Below the pieces are notes generated by a model, which was not told where the DNA came from, made no database searches, and was given only the letters and a program-made list of their open reading frames with translations. Below, piece by piece: positions 30,444 through 36,187 of a stretch of 36,187 nucleotides of DNA (its first letter is position 1; each line of letters begins with the position of its first letter). The position numbers were made by a program, and so were the translations under genes. This DNA is from Saccoglossus kowalevskii (taxonomy: Eukaryota; Hemichordata; Enteropneusta; Harrimaniidae): positions 102,520-138,706 of the forward strand of contig NW_003122912.1 of the NCBI RefSeq assembly GCF_000003605.2. Reading direction: 5' to 3'.

Positions 30444-32950
30444 ATGATTGAATTACTCAGATACACAGGAAACAAGGAAAGAAGCAGTACGAGTTGGAAG
30501 AAATTCAAATGCAAATGTTTTGTTCCAAAAGCGACAGGCATATATACCATAAAACGTGAATTAGTTGACGAAAATTGGTCTAACATAGACACGAAGCCAA
30601 ATCATTGTAGCAGAGTCAAGAAAAGGTTTGAGATACCAGCAGTCACAGCAGTGCTAAATAACATGACATGGATTTATCAGTGATGATGCAAAACCATGTT
30701 ACCAAATTAGTCATTCATCATCTCTGGAGAAAATAGCTACCTTTCATGGAGACCCGATTGAATATATATCAGCTTTCAGACGTGAAATCGAGACTAAAAT
30801 AGATGAATTGGAGATTACAAATGTGTTGTTTGGATAGTGATTAACCCAAGAAAAAGGTGCAAAATGAGGCGAGGAGCTGTTGTTTGCAGTGCCTAAAGCC
30901 AAATATACAACATTTGCGCTAACGTTTTCTGTTAAAAAACATTCATGGGGTTGTGATATGTACTTTTGGCGAGTTGATGTGGAGTGTCAATCAAAAGACA
31001 AAAAAGCTTTTCTAAATACCAGCTATCAGTCTAATAGTGCTCAGATGTAAATCCACTGTCCGTACAGACATATGCGTTTATTGATATCGGCAGTGATGTT
31101 GTATTTTGTACAGAACAAATAAGAAAGCAGTTAAACGTTGGCGAAATGAAGACAGACTAAACTAAATATTCATACTATAACATACTATACTAAACTGGCA
31201 GATTGTTACACGATGAAAGGATTGGAAGTAGCCGACGTAGATGGATGCATATTTACGTGGAGTTAGTGAACATTGATGCTGACATTGGCCTACTTATTTG
31301 CAACAATATACACAAGATGATGAACCATATGCTATCTAAACAGGGTTATTTTGACCCCTCACAAAATCTGAGAATTTTGAACAAGATAACTTGACAAAAG
31401 TGTTGATGGGTAGAATCCAAATAGGTTCCCAGGCAGATAAACAGTTAGTTGAATCCTCCAATCATGAATTCAGTGGAAGGAGTTTTAGATTATAAACCAG
31501 AAAGATCTACAGAATATAAAAGATTTATGAATATGATGGCTAACAAGAAAGAACATGTGGAGAGTCATTACCAGGTACTTTAACCCACAAAATAACATAA
31601 AATGTATGACAACAACTCAGTAATGGAGCAATGGAAGAGACAATTAAAACAAAGATTTGTCGAAAATCTGCACTATCATTACGAGTACAAAACGTTTATT
31701 GACGTTGTCATTATCATGTTGAAATGATGTCAGACAAGAAACTGACAGTGAAGTGAGGAAAATATGGTACTTGCCACACCACGCATGGAGTGTATCATCC
31801 ACAAAAAGGAAAAAAATAGAGTGTTTGACTGCGCCAGAGTACCAAAGAACTGATACAAGGAGCAGTTTTAACCAATTCATTGGTCGGAGTGCTAACACAG
31901 TTTCGGCAAGAGCCTGTTGGCATTGGTGGCAGATATAGAGGGAAGTTTTAATCAAGTCACCTCTTGTTTATTTTTGGTCACCTAATGGTGACATCAATAG
32001 GCCAACGATAGAATACTGTTTGAAAGTACACATATTTGAAGCCACTTCTTCACCCACTTGTGTAAATTAAGCACTGAATATTACACTGCAACATTGCAGT
32101 TGTCAATGAAATACAATATTTCCATGTTGCAACATGTTGAGCTCTGTCTCAACAATTGAAAATGAGAAGGTACTAGCCAAAGACTTGGTTGATACATGCA
32201 AACAAGACTTTGCATGTCAGACCGACAAAATGGATCAGCAACATCAAGTTTTATTTCATAGTCTGAAAGGGCTAAGCAAGTAAAGAAGATATAAAATTTC
32301 CAATAGAAAAAGCTTTGGGTGTGCTTGAAAAGACAACTTCGGTTTACATCAGATAAATACAGTAATAAACCAGGTAATACTAAAAGACCTGTGCAAACTG
32401 AGACTATATTGCGATGAGGAAATTCCAGCTGAGCTCTGAAAATCAGAATTTCTAAGACTAGGAGAAATCTTCTCAGTCAACCGATGTATTAAACCACACG
32501 GATTTGGTGAGCCAGCAAAAGTTCAGTCTCGTCATTTCTTAGATGCTAGTTAATCAGGCTATGGAGATGTGATCTACATTAGGATAATAAATGAAAATGA
32601 TAACATCCACTGTGTTTTCTCGATATGAAAGGGTGGCACATATCAATACAGTTACCATTTCACGCATGGGACTCACAGCAGCTACTGTAGCAGTGAAAAT
32701 AAACATGGTATTACAAAGTGTACTAGGCATTATTATCAAAGACTGATAGTTTGGCTATACTACATGTTTCATGAACCATGAATCAATGAACCAAAATTTC
32801 TATGATAAACAAAAGAAAAGTGGCCTGATAACCATAACTCAATGATGATCCAGAAGCCAAAATAAAGTTACAACCAGTATCGTATCTGCAAATGAGTCAA
32901 ATGGACCAATGAATCAACTGATATTACACTACTCGAACTGTTATGCTTTA
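30444..32950 (+). mobile_element. BEL/Pao-type LTR retrotransposon remnant
   Basis: Short, frame-broken pieces keep the order of a BEL/Pao polyprotein. A gag-like ATFHGDPIEYISAF is near 30740. An aspartic protease piece, TYAFIDIGSDVVFCTEQ (31068-31118), carries DIGS in place of the usual D-S/T-G-S. GLLICNN follows at ~31285. Reverse transcriptase pieces are IWYLPHHA (31762), FDCA (~31825), ADIEGSFNQV (31929-31958) and KWISN (32227). Then come FPIEKALGV (~32300), ILKDLCKLRL (~32375), CIKPHGFGEPAKVQSRHFLD (32485-32545) and SGYGDVIYIR. Nearly every piece is in a different frame. No LTRs, envelope or integrase were recognised. It is an inactive fossil. Confidence 0.75.
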
Positions 32951-33120
32951 AAGAAAGTAGTGGTGCTAGGAAAGTGATGCTGCTGTAAACAGCACTAGCG
33001 CCACCTTTTGACAAGTCAATTCAATAGCCTATGAAAGTTTGTACTTGGCACGAAATGCCATATATAAATATGATGCACTTGTTATTCTCACTTCAACGGA
33101 GACAATGTCAGATATACTTA

Positions 33121-33804
33121 CGAGGGGCGTTCAATAAGTAATACTCCTGACCCACGTCAAGTTGTTTGATCTAGATGACATTTTGCATGTGTAATGATTT
33201 ACATCTCTATGGGTTATGTTTCTGGTTTACAGGAGTCAGGTGTAAAATGTAGCCAGTTGAGTGCCATGCAGTGATCCGTTTTTTGTATTTGAAAGAGGTC
33301 TGGTCGTACCTCTTCTGCCATTGATGAATCATCTGTCCATCATGCTGAGACAGCCAAATCGCCCAAGAGGTCAAGATTAGTGCGGGGTCAGTGAAAACTA
33401 TCATTCATGATCATTTGCATATGCATGAGGTGACTGACAGATGGATTCCCAGGTTGCTCACACCTTTCCAGAAGCAAGAACGCATCGAGTGCCCGAAGAT
33501 GAATTTGGAGATGTGCCACGAAGAGTCAAAGTTTTTTAAAAGACTGATTACACAGGATGAAACTTGGGTCCATCACTATGATCCAGGGACCAAAGCCCAG
33601 TCAATGCAGTGGAATCACTTGGCTTCCCGACCTCCAAAGTAGGCAATGGTGGTTGGAGGACCAACGTGGGGTGTTCTACAAAAACGTTGTCCAGATCTGC
33701 ATCAAACGATGGAAAAAATGCATACCTCTGGGTGGTTCCTATGTAGAGAACTGTGACAAGTTTCGTTAATCTCCTGCTATGGGATACTTATTGAACGCCC
33801 CTCG
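33121..33804 (+). mobile_element. Internally deleted mariner element
   Basis: The terminal inverted repeats CGAGGGGCGTTCAATAAGTA (33121-33140) and its reverse complement (33785-33804) match perfectly over 20 bases and are flanked by TA on both sides, the mariner target. Total length is 684 bases against about 1.3 kb for intact relatives, so roughly half is missing. Confidence 0.93.
33265..33769 (+). pseudogene. Mariner transposase remnant
   Basis: Broken frames keep an N-terminal FLYLKE-type piece (~33275), then LTPFQKQERIECPKMNLEM and LITQDETWVHHYDPGTKAQS (33430-33640), which includes the first catalytic aspartate (33556). The sequence then jumps to the C-terminal VFYKNVVQICIKRWKKC and LGGSYVEN (33670-33755). 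The DNA between, which would hold the second and third catalytic aspartates, is deleted. The N-terminal helix-turn-helix region also has stops. It cannot be active; at most its ends could be mobilised by a related enzyme. Confidence 0.88.
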
Positions 33805-33809
33805 TATAT

Positions 33810-34208
33810 GTGATCTAAAAAATAAAGTCTGACATTCTCGTCTGACACATGGATCAGTCAAAGCACAACCTTGTAGAAACATGTCGTTCAACATTAAAAA
33901 CAGTCCATGACGTCACCAGATGGTCATGTAGCACAACTTATTTTCAAACAATCCTACCTGTGAGTGCACTTTGATAATAATAATAACATACATAAATAAA
34001 TCTCCCATTTGAAATTATTTAATGTTATAATTACGTTATGCCTTTCTCAACACTACGATGTTGACTTTACACATTTTCAAACAACCTTTTTTTTCTTTTT
34101 TTTTCATTTTAAATCAAAATTATTTTAGTAATATGAACAAAAATAGTTTTGTATCTTTCTTTTGTTATATACTTTTTCCCCTTTGTTTTACTATTCATTC
34201 GTTTACCA
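33810..34208. other. AT-rich spacer
   Basis: Follows the mariner. Holds a CRE palindrome TGACGTCA at about 33908 and a T-rich stretch at 34085-34120. No gene is seen. Confidence 0.4.
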
Positions 34209-34610
34209 TTACACTAATTTGCTATCAGCCCAACAACTAATGAATGAATGTGTATAAATAGTGGGATGACGAAATCGGTTGAAGTCCCTGCTACATTCCT
34301 CACAGTTTTCACTTTCCATATCCTTAACTTTCCCCGTCATGCATTCTGTCTTATATGTCCTTATCGTTTCCATATCTTCGCACTTTGATAACAGCGGAAT
34401 AAATTTTTTTTTTCTTTTCCTGCTCTTTCTTTGGCTCACTATTTCATGGCGACATCTCCCTATACTGCAGACGCTCTTGGCTTTTATATCTACCACTATA
34501 TTGTTAACATGTCCACTATTTCCTTGCCTGCTTTCTACTAACCTGTTCATTGTATGTTTTATTTTCAACCCGCCATCCTCTTTTTCTTTCCCTTCATTAC
34601 AGTTTTTCAT
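34209..34610 (-). CDS. Unrecognised 133-codon reading frame
   Basis: The longest unassigned open frame in the window. It starts ATG at 34610 (MKNCNEGKEKEDGGLKIKHT), is very basic in the middle (SQRKSRKRKKKF) and has several cysteines near the end (SENCEECSRDFNRF). No transmembrane segment or known domain is seen. The minus strand here is purine-rich, which by itself favours long open frames, so chance is a real alternative. No splice or promoter support. Confidence 0.22.
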   Translation of the reverse strand: MKNCNEGKEKEDGGLKIKHTMNRLVESRQGNSGHVNNIVVDIKAKSVCSIGRCRHEIVSQRKSRKRKKKFIPLLSKCEDMETIRTYKTECMTGKVKDMESENCEECSRDFNRFRHPTIYTHSFISCWADSKLV

Positions 34611-34619
34611 TTGATATGC

Positions 34620-35140
34620 TAATTTATACTACTGAACCTTTGGGACTAAGTATTTTTTCACAATAAATGACATAGCCCATGGGAACTATTGTAACTCACT
34701 TTGGGCCGACATGTCAAGTGACGTCATTTTGGTCTTACTCAAAATATTGTTTTTCTTATTCCGGGTGTGTTTTCCAAGTTTAGTGGAGTTTCATCAATTC
34801 TGAATCAGCTGTTTTATCTGTCGACGGTTGCGAGGTAAATTGTCTCATATTTTTTTCAATATTATTTGTTTCAACAGACCGTTTATTTCATTTTTCAGTG
34901 TTTTACAAGTTCTATGCAGGCATGTTCTATTATTGTCATATCCGAAATCAATGGGTTGTGTAATCTCGCATTTCTATAAACCATTGTCGTCATAGGAATG
35001 TATAAAAACAGTCTGACTGATCTACCTTGTCTGTTTGACTACTAAGACCAAATAGCTTCTCCATTGTCGCCATTATTAAAGTATTTCACCACAATCTCTT
35101 GCCTGAGTAAGTAATTTCCGTACTAGGCTAGACCTAGTAT
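34620..35140. other. Intergenic sequence
   Basis: No supported gene. Contains a CRE palindrome TGACGTCA at about 34721. AGCTTCTCCATTGTCGCCATT and neighbouring sequence may be the decayed continuation of the gag-like segment to the right. Confidence 0.35.
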
Positions 35141-35149
35141 ACTGCCAAA

Positions 35150-35760
35150 TTACCTAGACATATATAACTTACAATCTCTCCATGATGTCTTGCCAGTAAA
35201 TTTCCTCGGGATAATATTGGGCTTGGCTACCCAATGCATTCTTCTTTGACTGAAAATCCTCTCTCAGGGCTATTTTCTTTCACAGCTTTGAATAAACAGC
35301 TGCTTTGGGTTTCCCCACTCCTATATATCAACGTTTCTCGATGTCTATTTATTAGGTCAGGGGATATCCAATTCATAAGTCACTTATCCCTCCAATTAGT
35401 TGTCCAATCAATGCTGAAAGGTACTAGGATATTCAATTCTCCAATTTCCAAGGGGTCTCTAGATCCTTTTTCTAAACGTCTTTCCTGTTTCTTTTTCGGC
35501 CTTCTTTATTTCATCCAGGGGTTTCGGGTCCCATAGACATATGTTGGTGTTATTTGGGGCCGCAAACCATCTCTCCTTAACAGCTGCATATCTTCTTTCT
35601 CAATTCCCACAAAGATCCTTATTCCTGGGGTATCAAACGCTGCTCCTCTAGCAACTTCCACCTTTCCCAGTGTATCCCGGTCATCTTTCTCCTCAGTTTC
35701 TACTATCTTTTCTGTCTGAATAATTCCAGTCTAATCCATTATTTCAGAATCTTCCTCTGG
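35150..35760 (-). pseudogene. Decayed gag-like retroelement segment
   Basis: Read on minus, successive frames look like one broken polyprotein. First EEKDDRDTLGKVEVARGAAF and MQLLRRDGLRPQITPTYVYG (35700-35530), then DEIKKAEKETGKTFRKR (~35510). RDPLEIGELNILVPF (~35455) and SPDLINRHRETLIYRSGETQ (~35360-35300) follow, then GFSVKEE, and last KPNIIPRKFTGKTSWRDCK (35225-35170). The RKFTGKTSWRD part resembles the start of Ty3/gypsy-type gag capsid regions (FxGxxSWxD). Stops and shifts occur about every 100-150 bases. No protease or polymerase follows in the window. Assignment to an LTR element is inference. Confidence 0.4.
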
Positions 35761-35789
35761 CATTGACATTTTCTTTTTTCCCTGGTTTC

Positions 35790-36187
35790 ATCCCATTTAT
35801 TTATTTATTTAATTTCTAAAGCTGTGTGAAGGAGAGAAATGTACATAGGAATTATAAATTACAATAACACATCGCAAGATGCTAGACAGTCAAACTGGGT
35901 TTTGAGTGACACAGGGACAATAAATGACAATCATAATATCTATCAGCTCTTTGCGGATGTCTGCAATACCTGTCAAAAGGTATGGTGATAAATCATATGT
36001 TTTGCAATTAAACTACGTAAGCTTACAGAAAGTAGCAGCTACGTTATACCGCACTGCTAATAGTGCCAGTGAACTTATAGAATACCTAATGAGATGATAA
36101 GCCTAATGTTGTAGATGGCTAGTTGTGCATGTCACGAGGTCACTGTGTCAAATATTAACCCACAATACCAAATAGTATGCAATACGT
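35790..36187. other. Terminal intergenic sequence
   Basis: A short (TTTA)n run is at about 35798-35812. The rest is AT-rich with no recognised gene up to the window edge. Confidence 0.4.

Noticed and set aside
34279-34614. Plus-strand 111-codon frame rich in Phe, Ser and Leu
   Set aside because: Pyrimidine-rich antisense of the purine-rich minus frame. Its hydrophobic look comes from base composition.

Overview
The window is animal nuclear DNA. It is AT-rich, genes are split by GT-AG introns and widely spaced, one promoter carries metazoan elements (CCAAT box, ZNF143/THAP11-like motif, E-box), and most of the sequence is decayed transposable elements of several classes. Together with the carbohydrate sulfotransferase gene, the repeat mix (Tx1/L1-type LINEs, a SWIM-finger MULE, BEL/Pao, mariner, AGCTGCAAGCAGCG-type repeats) suggests a marine invertebrate. 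I cannot name the species. One assembly gap (94 Ns) lies at 18621-18714.

Layout. 338-1859: a promoter and a candidate spliced plus-strand gene of unknown function. 2189-2581: a small inverted-repeat element. 4337-4625: an unidentified Cys-rich minus-strand reading frame. 5312-6964 (minus): the best host gene, a three-exon HNK-1-family carbohydrate sulfotransferase whose splice phases all agree but which has a one-base frameshift in a T homopolymer right after the PAPS-binding motif. 7100-8487: a dead LINE fragment. 9722-10061: a decayed minus-strand exon-like segment. 10230-10740: a diverged tandem repeat. 11200-12020: a large imperfect palindrome.

12431-23901 is the main discovery. It is an 11.5-kb Mutator-like (MULE) element bounded by a perfect 9-bp target duplication (GAATAATAT). 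Its long terminal inverted repeats are built of ~172-bp tandem subrepeats, each containing a 17-bp-stem hairpin. Inside are a broken DDE transposase with a SWIM zinc finger (19382-22308, plus), a 128-bp satellite and GGCGGCC repeat block (13079-14725), and a minus-strand Tx1/L1-type LINE (about 14742-19240) that split the element.

Downstream, 24212-24326 is a hairpin, 26114-26337 is duplicated at 27781-28110, and 26683-27072 is a candidate start of a plus-strand gene for a type II membrane protein. 30700-32950 is a badly decayed BEL/Pao retrotransposon, 33121-33804 an internally deleted mariner with near-perfect ends, and 35150-35760 (minus) a decayed gag-like coding segment. No RNA gene or CRISPR array was recognised.
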